DNA of 64,000 nucleotides from Populus alba (Eukaryota; Streptophyta; Magnoliopsida; Malpighiales; Salicaceae), in assembly GCF_005239225.2 (NCBI RefSeq), contig NC_133297.1:10528147-10592146 (forward strand), read 5' to 3'. The notes beneath the pieces were generated by a model. The model was given only the letters and a program-made list of their open reading frames with translations. It was not told where the DNA came from and searched no databases. Positions within the stretch are counted from its first letter, which is position 1; every line of letters starts with the position of its first letter. The position numbers were made by a program, and so were the translations under genes. Below, piece after piece: positions 12,601 to 28,596 of this stretch.

Positions 12601-14840
12601 AGAGAAGTAATTAGGTCATAACATGTTATAATATTTCTATAACCTCTGCTATAAAAATATGGAGATGTTCTTCAGTTTGGAGAGTTTGTTATAAATAACA
12701 ATGCTTTTGTTTTTTTAAGCCCAAACGAGGAGAATGCATTAAAAAAATCTTGGTGATAAATATCAATACTATCTTTTTCAGCCGACTAAAGGATATTCTC
12801 TAGATAATATTATTTATGGTACGAGAGATAGTTGCAATCTTCCTTGCTTTTTGACAATATAATTGTTATATTGATGTTTGAATATGTTATTTACAAGAGG
12901 GCTCTACTTTTATAGACAATGGAAGAAGAATAAAAAAATAAGCTTCAAATTCCTCATCACCATCATTATTCTCTAAATAAATGCAAGAGGAGGAAGAGTC
13001 TTAGGAGGATGAATTTCATGAGGAGAAATATAAGGATAAGGAAGCTTATAAAGAGGAAGAGACTACAACAAAAGAATTTGAAGCAGAGATAATAGAAGAA
13101 ACTCAACATAAGAATGGTGAAATAAACACCAATATTGACATGAAAATAGCTGGAAGTAGATATGCTTTACGTCAAAGAAGTAAAAAAAAAAGGTGTAATT
13201 AACAACCTATAACTTCTAGTTATTTTATGAAAATAGCACCCAAGTTTGGTATTAAGCTTTTGCACATGTTATTACCCCAAATCCTATTGCACCAAGTTTT
13301 GCGCATATTGCAACAAGTCCTACTAGCATTTTGAAAGATGTAAAACTATATGGTAGTACCATGTTTAACACTTCTTTTCCTCATTTTCTTTGGTTTTGTT
13401 GTCCATCCACCTTAAATCTATAAACTATATAGCTCCTTGTGTTATTGGTCCTTGATAGGATTCCAACCTCTTGGAGAGGTAGTCTAAACTCATACTCATA
13501 AAGAGGGATTTTACAACTTTTATATTTAGGGATCATCCTTCCTCTGTGGATGGTAATAGCCAAAATATAAATATTTTTGCTAGAATAACTCAGTTTTAAA
13601 TTAATGATATAGAGGTGAGAGTCTATCTCATTAATTAACCAACAACTTGAACAAAGCTTTTCATGTGAGTATGAAATTCATTGATCTTTTTATTATCATT
13701 TATTATCTTTCCACTACTAATAGATTTTTTTCTTTTAAGAATTTTCAAATATAGATATTAACTCTTCAAGATGACAAGGAGAACATAAGCATAAAACTAG
13801 ATTTTTAATATTTGTTAATCAGGAAATTACAACTTGCAAGAAGAAACAAACTTAGAAAGAGGAGAGTTTTCGTGAGCTAAAATCAACCTATCATTTCTTG
13901 CATATAAAAAGAAATACTTTTCATACAAAGCTTATATCTCTTTGTATTGTCATGATGGAGACCAAAGGAAAAGTGACTAGTTGTAAGAAGATAATTGAGG
14001 AGCTTGAGAAGGTATCTTTCTATGCTTAAAGTGTACTAGCTAGTGTGTAAAATAAACTAGTATGGACATAAGATAAGGTGAATCAGTTATAAATTGATAT
14101 AAATGAACCCACAATATAGCATGGATCAAGTATCATGGATAGAGTATCTAGTATATTTCTATTTCTCAAAAAAATCAATCCTCACTCCTCACCTTGTTCC
14201 AATCCCTAAAACATGCTTTCATGCACTCGCATTCCAAACCAAGTTTAGGGATCAACCGAAGCAATCCCCAATCAAGTTTTAATTATTTGATGTGTAACTA
14301 TTGCTATAGAGTGGCAGACTTCTAAGCAAAATCCCAACTGAGAATTGCGTTTTTATATTTTGGACTAGATGCTTGCCATGAGCATTTTTGGATTAGATCC
14401 TTACACTGACAGAAACGTATTGTTATTTGGTTATTAGCACTGGTAGAAATAAAAATGGCAGCAGCGATGATACAAACTGAAACATTTGTTCAATATTTGG
14501 ACACCATAGTATACAGAACTGGCTAAGAATCACGTTGGATTACAAAGGAAATCAGCATGTTAATCTTCTTTCTAGAAGAGATTTTGTCTACATAACCCAA
14601 CGACCAGCTGTCTTGAAAATTTCTCCAGAGGATGAATGAGTACATTTTCTAAACATGTACATGTACACTGCCAGCTGCAGCACGTCGTTTGGATGGCAAG
14701 GAATATACAACTAGAAGACATTGCTGTGAAGAAGAGGATTTTTTTTACAACTTCGAAATCTTTGCATGCGCAGAGAATTCATCTCCCGAGTCCCAACCAT
14801 GCAAGTGTCCCCATAGTACTCGTGCTATTAATCTTGGAAG
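9660..14840. other. Intergenic region, no supported gene
   Basis: No exon chain could be built. A stretch at about 10,050-10,190, read on the minus strand, gives a frame containing 'KLRNGHQAESDALLVASEVL', which looks protein-like and may be a coding relic, but I cannot name a family. Frames near 11,980-12,174 and 13,080-13,200 also show short protein-like stretches without a continuing exon. The remainder is AT-rich, with a long poly-T at about 11,130. The last few hundred bases before 14,848 are probably 3' UTR and downstream DNA of the SP1 gene. Confidence 0.5.
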
Positions 14841-14847
14841 GAATACT

Positions 14848-17800
14848 TCAATGGCGGAAAGTCTTCACTACCTGCTCTATCCGTCTTCGACAAAGAGGAC
14901 AGTTGCTCAATTGCGAACAACATGTTATACAACAGCACATATGACCACACCTACAGATCATAATGAATTTGAAAACTCAATCGCTCTGAAATTGAAAAAA
15001 TGGATGTCTACTACAGCGAAAAAAGAATGCCCCTTGTTCCTCTTTCCCTGACTCCCGACATGCAACAAAAAACAGGCTTGTAAATAAGTAAGAGCCTTTT
15101 ATTTTATTTTATTTTGGTATAGTTTTTTTGGGGGAAGGAGATCTGAATTTAAAACCTCCCAGAAAAAAAGAAAGCTATGGCTATCAGTTAGGCAATTTCT
15201 CAATCACAGGTGTCTTGTATGGTGATGTACAATTTATGATGCAATACCTCCAATGCATGTCACACTCACACAAAGATGTTATACTACCAACAAAATAATA
15301 AAGATCATATAATCAGGCACCAAGAACTGTGTTGAAGTGCATGCAGCTAGCAATCTCCAATAGCATGAGAAAAACCAAATAAGTGTCCATGAGTTTCAGA
15401 CACAACTAGATTGCAATTACGTGTGAGAAAAATACAGTTTGGTATGAAAAATCCATTATTTCCATCAAGTTATATAATTTGCAATCTGCAGATGCATGGT
15501 TTTTTTGATGAATAAGTAATTGGGAAAATGCAGCACTTTATACAGATGCATGGTTTTTTTTATGAATAAGTAATTGGGAAAATGCAGCATTTTATACAAG
15601 TAATAAGATAAAAATTGAGAAGGTTGAGAGATGAATAAGAAACACCTGGGCAGCTCAAGCTGCATGGCAGGTGAGAGAGGGGTGAGTTGTATATAAGGAG
15701 CGGTACTTGGTTCGGGGGTGCATGTGCATTTAGCGAATGGTGTAGCTGTTGGCTTGAAGTGCTAAGTTTTGGTGAGAGAATTTAGTGAGGAAGAGAATAT
15801 ACCTATAAAATGTGAAAAAATCTCTTCATTGAGTGGGGGTATTCCTAGTCCAGTTACCAATAACAACAATCATTTATTATTGAGATGCTTTGTTAGTACA
15901 CATATTCAAATGCTCTGATCTGCCTTGACAAAAATTTTCGTGTTGGCACTTATATAAGAATGTTAAAAATATTGCAATAGGTACCATAATCTTTACAAGA
16001 TTACCAGACTACAGATCTTGAATATAATGTTGGACCAGTGTTAACAAGTTGATTGAGGTACTAAATGAGATCCATTCACCAACTGGTTTTGCTTTTTTAC
16101 TTTGTTTTCAAAAGTTAGTTTGAACTACGCTTATATGTGGAACTTTAACTTAGTATTGCTCTATGCATGTAGTATTGCTCCTCCATGCATGTATGCTCAC
16201 TGTCTATTCTTTGAGACACACACATGCAGACAAATCAATAATGTACTTACGGGAGAAAAACAGCATTGTACTCCTTCTCAAGGCATATCACACATAGATC
16301 TGGAATTGGACGTTCTCTCTTGGCACCATCTGAACCGTTCTCAGCCTTACCATTTGAACCTGAAAAAAAAAATTAAGAAAAAGATATCGCATGCAAACTA
16401 TTTTTCATTCAAAAATGGAAATTATGAGCAACTTACCCTCGTTATCTTGGCCTGATCTCTTAGCAGCGGCAAGAACCCTGCAAGAACCATGCTTTTCAGC
16501 TCTATTTGTTACAATCACAAGGAGAAGTCCATATGATAATTCATTCTAAGTATGTTTCAGATATAATTTGAATAAGGCAATGTGTATATCACCCTGAGCA
16601 CCATTCAGGCTAGAATCTGGCAAGGAAAAGGACAAAATTTCTATTTGGGAATTGCATGCATATAAATATTCAGACAACTAGCTCGTCCCTTCCCTTGAAA
16701 CATTTTGTCATTAATGCCTTCCACCAAAGAAACATACCTGCTCTGCAATTCCCAATGGCGCCTTCTCTCCATGATATACAGTATAACATGCTTGGTGATC
16801 AGGAAAGCACCAAAAACTGTCAAACCCAATGAGGCGTACTTATACCACCTGGTACAGAAATATAAGTTCTTTTTTTCAATGGTTTAATGCATAATTAACG
16901 TAAATATAAAAAGATAAAGCATTATGAGCAGTTAAGAGTGCAGGCAACCTTGCCCACTTCCCCAAATTCCCAATGAGTTCATCAATTGACTTTGGGGATA
17001 CATAAAAAGGTCCTTTATGAGGACGCTGAATCCGGACTGTTCCAATATCATCTTTGACAGCCTGACCATAAAATGAAGAACTAAAAAATTAGCTGACAGT
17101 AAACAAAATAACAAGATACGTTGCATATATAACATGACTGGTTTTTAAATCAAACGCTCAGACACTTCAAAACTATAAGTAAAGGATATTTTCAATACAG
17201 CAGGCCATCAAAATCCACATTCACATGATAACTATTGATCCTCAACATCAATGCATATTTTCATCATAGAAGCTGAATATCCAGCAATTCTAATATTCAC
17301 CAGTAACAACAGAGGGAAACCTCATGAACGATTATATCGGATGTATTGTCTTAGCTACCATAATCATTTTCACATTACCATACTGCACGCTGCTGGAAAT
17401 ATTTGACACCACTTATTGCAATAACAACACGTGTGTAGATAATTTTAGTAGTGAGCAACCGTACCTCGCCAACCACAGTCAATGAAGTACCAGTTGGAAG
17501 TACCCTTTCAATTCGCTTAACTCCAAGCATCTGAAATAACAATCACGATAAAACAAACTTGACCCAACAGTACAAGTTCTGATGCATAAATAGAAAAACA
17601 TAGAACAGGGCAGACCTTGAGGCCTTGGAGATAGTCTAATGTTCCTCGTACAAGTGATCGTCCTGACTCTTCAAACACTTCACTTCCAACAGTCAACACA
17701 AAACCAGAAGCACCCCGGGCCCCCACAACATACACTCGGTCAGTGCCGTCATCCTAATAATGGAAATCCAAAACAGCATGAACAGATTTTCCCTATCAAT

Positions 17801-18550
17801 GATACTCCAGATGATACTTATTCCAACATTTAGGCTGTCATCTTGTTTCCATAAGCAACAATATAGTTAAACAATCATGCTTGATCGAGGGCTAAAGGCA
17901 CAAGAAACTATCTCTTACCAGGTACCATGGGACCTCTTTACTCATTGATAGCATTAATGCTGAGTCCTGAATCCAAGATCCAGCATCATTGTGCTTGAGG
18001 AAATGTTGTTCAGCCTGAAATTATAACACAAATAAGAACATTAAAAAAAAAACGTCAATTGAGCAGTTGTACCCTTTCAAATAATGATTATTTAACATTA
18101 CCGTCTCCTCTACTATAACACCTCTCAGCCCACTAAACTCGCAACTTATTGGAGACTCAGCACCAACTCTTCCAGAGATTGCAACAACCAGTGGTAAGAC
18201 TTTACTTTCAATATCCAGCAACTTTGCTGAAAGATGAAAGATTTCAAAAACCCATCATTGCAGATGCAAATGGGCATTCCCTAAACATTCTATAAGAAAA
18301 AATTAAGAGAATTAAATCAGTTAGTGGCGCATAAGACATACCCAATTCCTTCAGCTGATTGACTTTTGCAACTGACTTAAGAGCCTCCGCATCCCTGTAA
18401 GCACGCACATAATTAATTATTAACAGCATATAATAAGGAAAAAAAAAAAAGAGGAATCAAAGAAGGGAGGTACCTGCCGCTGCTCCTGCCAAGTAAATAG
18501 AGAGCAGCTCCGCTCAAACAGCAACTGATTCCACCCCATGGGATCATCAT
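14848..18550 (-). CDS. SP1: SP1-type RING E3 ubiquitin ligase of the chloroplast outer envelope
   Basis: Eleven exons join into 343 codons: 18550-18474, 18394-18342, 18226-18102, 18014-17919, 17753-17616, 17530-17465, 17061-16949, 16848-16738, 16477-16437, 16359-16251 and 14950-14848. All introns are GT-AG and the phases agree. The start MMIPWGGISCC opens a first membrane segment (about residues 1-21). A GIDE/MULAN-type domain facing the intermembrane space follows, and then a second membrane segment near 227-247. A C-terminal RING lies at about 296-330, with CVIC at 296-299, CGH at 311-313 and CPLC at 327-330. In Arabidopsis, SP1 ubiquitinates TOC import components and so adjusts plastid protein import. 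Length and sequence match that family closely, so the role is well supported by homology. SPL1, the close paralogue, is the main alternative. The last intron is 1.3 kb, far longer than the others, and separates two halves of the RING. Confidence 0.93.
15489..15596. repeat. 54-bp tandem duplication in the last SP1 intron
   Basis: Two adjacent 54-bp units, 15489-15542 and 15543-15596, each begin 'cagatgcatgg' and differ at only two positions. They lie in the intron between exons 10 and 11 of the SP1 gene. The near-identity suggests a recent duplication. Confidence 0.92.
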
Positions 18551-19202
18551 CTTCAATCGCCTGCCTCAAAGAAAAACCCAAACTAACTAGCTAAAATCAT
18601 TTCCGTATCAAAGGCAAGGAAATGCGAGACTTGGTGGAAGATTATTATTAGGCGGAGACAGAAGAGAATTAGATGCGATGCGAGGAGTGAAGGAGAGGGA
18701 CAAGGAAAGGAAGAGATTTTTAACAGCTTTTTTTTTGGCCGTGTCTTTCTTCTTCGTGATATCCTAATGGTCCTAGGGCATTATACTGTTAACTTAAAAC
18801 GCTTGGGTTTTTTTTTTGCCGTAGAAATCTATAAATGTGGATGACAGCGTGCTACATTGTATATTTGTTAAAAAATTATTTTTGTCCTCAAATTTATTTA
18901 TTTTTCCGACGATTTAATTTTAATTGAAGATTAATTAATTTCACCCTGTATTTATAATCTGTACCATTTATCAACCTTATACTCATCATTTTATTTCAGT
19001 ACTTTATAGTCTGTATCACATGTCATTTATATTCACCATTTAATTTAAAATACATATAACTCACACCGCAAAATACAATAACTCTCCATCTCCCTCCTGC
19101 CGGAAAAAAACTTTGGTTATAGGGAAGAAAAAAAAATACAGTAACCCTCCACCATGTAATTATTTTTTAAAATATATAAATTTGATAATAATACATATTA
19201 AC

Positions 19203-19565
19203 CATAGTTTTAAAACCCGGATCGGCCCGGCGGGTCAACCCGGGACCCGGCCGACCCGGGACCCAACCGACCCGGGCATGGGACCGGTCCGGGTGGAGGC
19301 CAAAACCCGCTTGGGAATTGGCCCGGCCAGACCTGGTTGATCAGGCGAATCGACCCGGGACCCGGTTGACCCAGCAAGACCCGGTCAAGACCAGGCCACA
19401 AACCCGTTGACTTTTTTTTTTTTTTACTAAAACGACGTCGTTTTGATTTTTTTTAAAAAAATAAATTTTGACCCGCCCGACCCGGTCGAAACCCAGTGAC
19501 CCGGTCAAAACTCAGAACCCGGGCCTTGGACCGGACCGACCACTGGGCCGGGTCTTAAAACTATG
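19203..19565. mobile_element. GC-rich non-autonomous DNA transposon (hAT-like MITE) with 8-bp target-site duplication
   Basis: The element is 363 bp and its ends are inverted repeats: CATAGTTTTAAAACCCGG on the left and CATAGTTTTAAGACCCGG read inward from the right, 17 of 18 identical. The flanks are a perfect 8-bp direct repeat, atattaac, at 19195-19202 and 19566-19573. An 8-bp target-site duplication is typical of the hAT superfamily. The body is rich in 'acccgg' motifs, in sharp contrast to its AT-rich surroundings, and contains a 16-bp perfect palindrome, aaaacgacgtcgtttt, at 19429-19444. There is no transposase frame. The open frames that cross it are compositional by-products. Confidence 0.85.
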
Positions 19566-19721
19566 ATATTAACAAAAAAATAAATTTTTTATATTTTATT
19601 TTGTTTTGTATACTATTACCAAACATAATTTTATCTATATCTTGTTTTTTACTTTATCTTTCTTGAAGTTTTATTCCTTCTGTTCCAGGATACAATAACT
19701 TATTGTTATATTTAGGCTGCA

Positions 19722-20557
19722 TTTGTTTTTTTGAAATTGATTTTCAAAAAATTATTTTTCAAATTTTCTTGTGTTTGTTTGCCATTAGAAAAATTAATCA
19801 ATGAAAAACATTTTTCAGTCAAAGAAAAATTTGGTAGTGTAATGAAAAATAAATTAGAAAACACTTTTCAGTGTTTGGTTATGTCATGAAAAATAAGCTG
19901 AAAAATAACTTATTAATGTTTTATTTTTCTCAAGTTTATTAAAATAATGAAGAACAAATCTTACAAATTAAAAAGTTAAATGAGAATGAAATTGAAAAAA
20001 ATAATAATTTCATAAATTATCTTAAATAAAATAAATAATAATCAAAATAATAAAGATCAAATCTAAAAAATAAAAAAAATTAAAAAATAAAGAAATTAAA
20101 ATAATAATAATTAACATTTCATGATTTTTTTCAAATAAAATAACTAACAATAAAAAAAAATGAGGAGCAAATTTGATAGATAAAAAATTTCAATAAAACA
20201 ATAATAAGAAAAAAAGCAAATAATAATTATAAAAATAAAGACCAAAGTTAATATAAAAATTAAATTTTAAAAGATGAAATTAAAAAATAAATATTCAAAA
20301 CAAAATATATATAGCAATCAAAAGTTTGAGGACAAAATTTGATATAATCAGCAAATAATATGACATTTCTAATTTTTTCACAACTTTCATAAAATATTTT
20401 CTGCCTAAATTTTTCAGGAAAATACTTTTTCTAGAAATCAAGCTAAATTTTTCTTTAACTGAAAAATATTTTTCGTTGATCAATTTTTTTAATAATAAAT
20501 AAATTTTAAAAAATTTTAAAAAATAATTTTTTAAAATCACTTTAAAAAAAAAAAATA
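19722..20557. mobile_element. AT-rich element with long terminal inverted repeats of about 110 bp
   Basis: The left arm (19722-19834) and right arm (20443-20557) align as an imperfect inverted repeat over about 110 bp. The best-conserved inner part is 'aatcaatgaaaaacattttt' on the left against 'gatcaacgaaaaatattttt' read from the right. The interior of about 600 bp is A-rich and has no coding potential. The layout fits a non-autonomous DNA element. No clear target-site duplication was found, so the outer limits are approximate and the superfamily is not assigned. Confidence 0.7.
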
Positions 20558-22937
20558 ACCTCAAAGTCTGATAAAGTGGCTGGAAAAGAAGCTATCACAC
20601 GGCCCTCCGGTTACGAATTAAATACGCCATCGACATCATTCTGAGCCGCATCGAACATGCAAGGGCCTTGCTTGAAATAATCTTCTAGAGGCAACTGCTT
20701 ATGAAATTTCTTGTCTAGAGCAATTAATTTCCTTGTTAGCAAAAACCATTTCCAGCAAATACTAAAATCATTGAAAGATTTGGGGAAAAAAAAAACTTGG
20801 CTCGCAATTTAAGAGCTCGGTCCTTGAAACGAACAAATTGAGCCACCTGAATTCCAAATGAAAATTAGGGGCTCCCCGCAGAATCCAAGTATGGGTTCTG
20901 AAGCGGTCGGTTCATTGCATCCACTGCAACAAGTTTCAAGAAATGATTTGATCATGAGATTGCGGGAAATTATGATGAATTCAAGAGGTTGATGATGAGA
21001 TTGATACATTACTTGAGAATCCGATAATCAAGCGGCCATTCAGAACCGCCCTGGTGGCTCATGGAAGTAGGTTTGTACACTAGGATGAGGGTTGATGAAG
21101 TTTTAAAATTAAAAATGCTAATAAATAAAATATATTTATTGAATAATTTGTTAATTTTTTAGTTTAAATAATTTATTCTTATTTTTTCTAGTTAAGGTGT
21201 TCCAGTAGCTTGATATGAAAAGTTCAGGTTATTAGTGGCTAATATATGCAAAAGATATTTTTTTTATGAATGTGGGGACTCTCAAATGTTTAAGTTAGTG
21301 TATATAGAGAAAATACAATGATAATTTAAAAAGATGAACTCTGAAAATAAATACGCTGAAAATATTAAAAATGACAAGATTGTGAAACATTTTCATTTGA
21401 AGGATTTATGGTGTATTTATAGTATGTGAGTCTTGACTTTTTATAGAGAGAATGAGCTAAAGTGTAATTTCATCATTATGATATTTTGAGTTGTATTCTA
21501 CTTAAAATAATATGTATTTGATCAATGTAAAATATTAACAGATCCACATGGGATTCTAAAAAAGTTCTTAATGAAGTATTGGGCTCGGACAAACTATTAA
21601 AACCTATTAGAGATGAAAAATAGACTCTAATCTAGATTCAAGTATGTTAAACTCAAATATGGTAATTCAAGTCTATAAGGATGTTGGGATGCATGCCCAG
21701 CACTAGCTATAACACCACACCCAACATCAAGCGTGCGTCCAGTACGGGTTCAAGCTACCATGCTCGAGTCCATGCACCTTAGTAGCAGTTGAGCTCGAGT
21801 GTGGTAGCCCGAGCTTGTAAAGATATATTTTTAAGGTCTTAGTGATTTTATAGGTATTTTAAAATTGTTTTTAAACCTGTTAAATTTGAGTTTATGAACG
21901 CTAAACACATTCAATCACCGAAATTGAAAACTGCAGGATAGCTGAAATTCAAAGGGATAGCAACAGGCACGAATGAGAAAATGAAGGCCAATATTGTTTG
22001 GATGGCAGAAAATTTAATAGCCATGGCAAGTGACCAGAAAGACGGGGGTAGCTATAATGACCCTCCAAATTTCTTGACTTAGCTGGAAAGCAGAGTCAAC
22101 AAATATGTTATGAAAGAGATATAGATATAATGACTCTTTTATAATAATAATAATAATAATCATCTTAATCTCAAGCCAGCCTTGTAATCATAGATAATTA
22201 TTATAAAAAAAATCTAAAAAAGATTAGGAATGTATTGTACCCAGGACATAAAACTTTGTAAATTAGAATAATGGATTTACTTTTTTTATAGATTTAAATT
22301 CATTTTTTTTATATAAAAAACATCTATTTTTTTTTTTTATTCTTACCTCATATCGTGTGTGACTGGCTAGAAAATTAACTTAGGATTAACTCAAGTTTTT
22401 TTCTTGGATATTTTTTTAAATTTTTTTTCAATCTTATTCATTTGACATTAAATTATTAGATCATATGTCGTCGGGATCACATTAGCCTCCTTTTTTGCGG
22501 TGAAGTTTTTTTTTTCCAGGGTTATCTTAATCTCATATTTTGAATCATGTGTTAGTCAACTTAACTCAAATTAACTCGACTTATCATAGCATAAGCATTT
22601 CATTTTTGTATTAAAAAAAGTTAACTCAGCTGGTGGAATAATACAAAAAAGTTTTTTGAAAAGTTGGTTAAAATTGTAAAAAAAAAAAAAAAACTCATTC
22701 AATAAATTCTCATGGTTTTTTTAAAGAGTCTCACTACTAAATTTTTTATAAAAATAAAATATTTCTATCCAATTAAGCTCATTCATGAAAATATTGTAAG
22801 TTCCAAGTGCTTAATGTATTATTTTCATACGTACGAGTAAAATGCAAAATGTTTCCAACAATTCTAAATCAATTTTTTAATCACGAGAACAGAATGATTG
22901 GCAAGTGCTCCAATATAGTCGGTCCAAAAATAAGTCC

Positions 22938-22943
22938 AGCCCA
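22938..22943 (-). promoter_or_regulatory. Site II-like element (TGGGCT) upstream of EF-Tu
   Basis: AGCCCA on the plus strand is TGGGCT on the minus strand and lies about 200 bp upstream of the EF-Tu start. TGGGCC/T elements, bound by TCP factors, are frequent in plant nuclear genes for mitochondrial proteins. The leader downstream also carries repeated 'ctaaa(a)ccc'-like sequence, related to but not identical with telo-boxes. Single short motifs occur by chance, so this is suggestive only. Confidence 0.4.
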
Positions 22944-23144
22944 TGGGAGAGCATGAGGCCGAAGCCTGAACCGGGTCGCAAAACTTACAGTCGGGTCGAG
23001 AATCTTGACTCGTATGGATCAACTGAAGTGAAAACTAAAACCCCTAAAGGCTAAAACCCCAAAGGCTAAAACAGCTCTTGCTCTCCTCTCCGCCCCCCAT
23101 CTCTCTCCGTCCAACAGACATTTCATTTCTGAATCGAAACCTAA

Positions 23145-27341
<4,197 letters not shown>

Positions 27342-28107
27342 GTGTTTGTGATGGTGGACACTAAAAAAGGGGTGGTAAGGACAGATTATTATTTGATTAA
27401 AAGAAATGCCATGTGGTGAGTTCTTGGACTGCTTCCATGCAATGTTTTCCTAGGTGCTGCTAAAGAGAGATTGTTAGCGGTCTGAAATGGAGTAAATTTA
27501 AGAGGTTATTGTCTTCAACCCCGTCCATTGCCGTACAATTGATCAACGTGGTTTGATCATTTTGTCTTGTCTCGTTTTTTTTAATAATATCCCTGTCAAA
27601 ATAGCAATGGTTTTGGACTCATACACCACGGGAAATCATTTTTGTTTGAAAATTCTTCTTTCCCAATTTTTTCTGGAGTGAATTGTTGGAATAAGGTGTC
27701 TAAACGGCTGGCTGAGACTGTAAAAGTTCATTACAGGAACTGTCTGAATGTCGAAATTACAATCAGTGTAAAATTACCGAGTCTATTCTAATTTCTCTAT
27801 GCTTTAACAGTGAAAGTCTATTGCAGGATTTGTGCCCGTAACTGGAATGTGCATAAGAACATTTGCATGATTCCCTCTAAAGTTTTTCAAGAGTTTACAT
27901 TTGCATGATTTCCACTGTCAAAATCCAGAATATTCATGATGAAGCTTCAGAAACCTTATTTTTTCATGTCCCCACGGAGAGAGATTCTAAAGCCAGCTGC
28001 TGAATAAATAAAATTAAGAAACTGTCTTTCATTAAAATGTTTTTTTTTTTTTTTCAAATTAATTTTGTTTTATTGTTTTAATGTGCTATATTAAAAATAA
28101 AATTTAA

Positions 28108-28150
<43 letters not shown>

Positions 28151-28596
28151 ATCAGTTTAATATATTTCCAAAAAATATGACTTATCCTGTTTACCAATAT
28201 TTGCACTGGACTTAATACCTAACAGGAGTGTTGAAAATGACCTCTTTAATGCCATTAACAAATTTGTACGGAGGCTTTTATAGGTTTTCTCAGATGAAAA
28301 AAATATAGGTTCTCTGTTAAAGTTCACACTTCTCATTCATTTACAAAACCGATCATAGAATCTACAAGAACGACCTGAATGATTATGAGATATGACTCGT
28401 GACCTCTGGTCATGTAAGACCCATCCGCCATCCCTGTATTAACCACCCAAGCTCAGATGCAGCAGCTGTTTGACTCGAGTCTGCCCATTCAAACATCTGC
28501 GCTCTGCCAGTACACATTTGCAGTTCCAGTCTCTACCCAGTCGTACGAAAATATTACATTTTGGCGTCATGTTTCACAACTTCAATCACTTGATGC
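27342..28596. other. 3' region between two convergent genes
   Basis: This is the 3' UTR of EF-Tu, intergenic DNA, and the 3' UTR of the minus-strand gene that ends at 28597. No further gene is seen. An AT-rich dispersed repeat with a long (AT)n run lies in the middle (28035-28185). Exact polyadenylation sites cannot be placed by eye. Confidence 0.6.
28035..28185. repeat. AT-rich dispersed repeat with an (AT)n microsatellite
   Basis: A poly-T block is followed by 'ttgttttaatgtgctatatt', the core shared with other AT-rich elements in this window, then by about 30-40 bp of alternating AT. It lies between two convergent 3' ends. Confidence 0.6.

Larger units (their letters stand above)
18551..23144. 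other. Intergenic region between the divergent SP1 and EF-Tu genes
   Basis: The SP1 leader and promoter are expected at about 18,551-18,800. An AG at the 3' end of 'tttgaggcag', just upstream of the SP1 start, could be the acceptor of a leader intron, but no donor is clear. Two inverted-repeat elements (19,203-19,565 and 19,722-20,557) follow. Between about 20,570 and 21,070 there is a less AT-rich stretch with protein-like frames on both strands, but no family is recognised. From 21,070 to 22,900 I see only AT-rich DNA with homopolymers. The EF-Tu promoter occupies the last few hundred bases. Confidence 0.6.

Noticed and set aside
19113..19401. Proline/glycine-rich frames on both strands
   Set aside because: They run through the GC-rich MITE and reflect its 'acccgg' composition.
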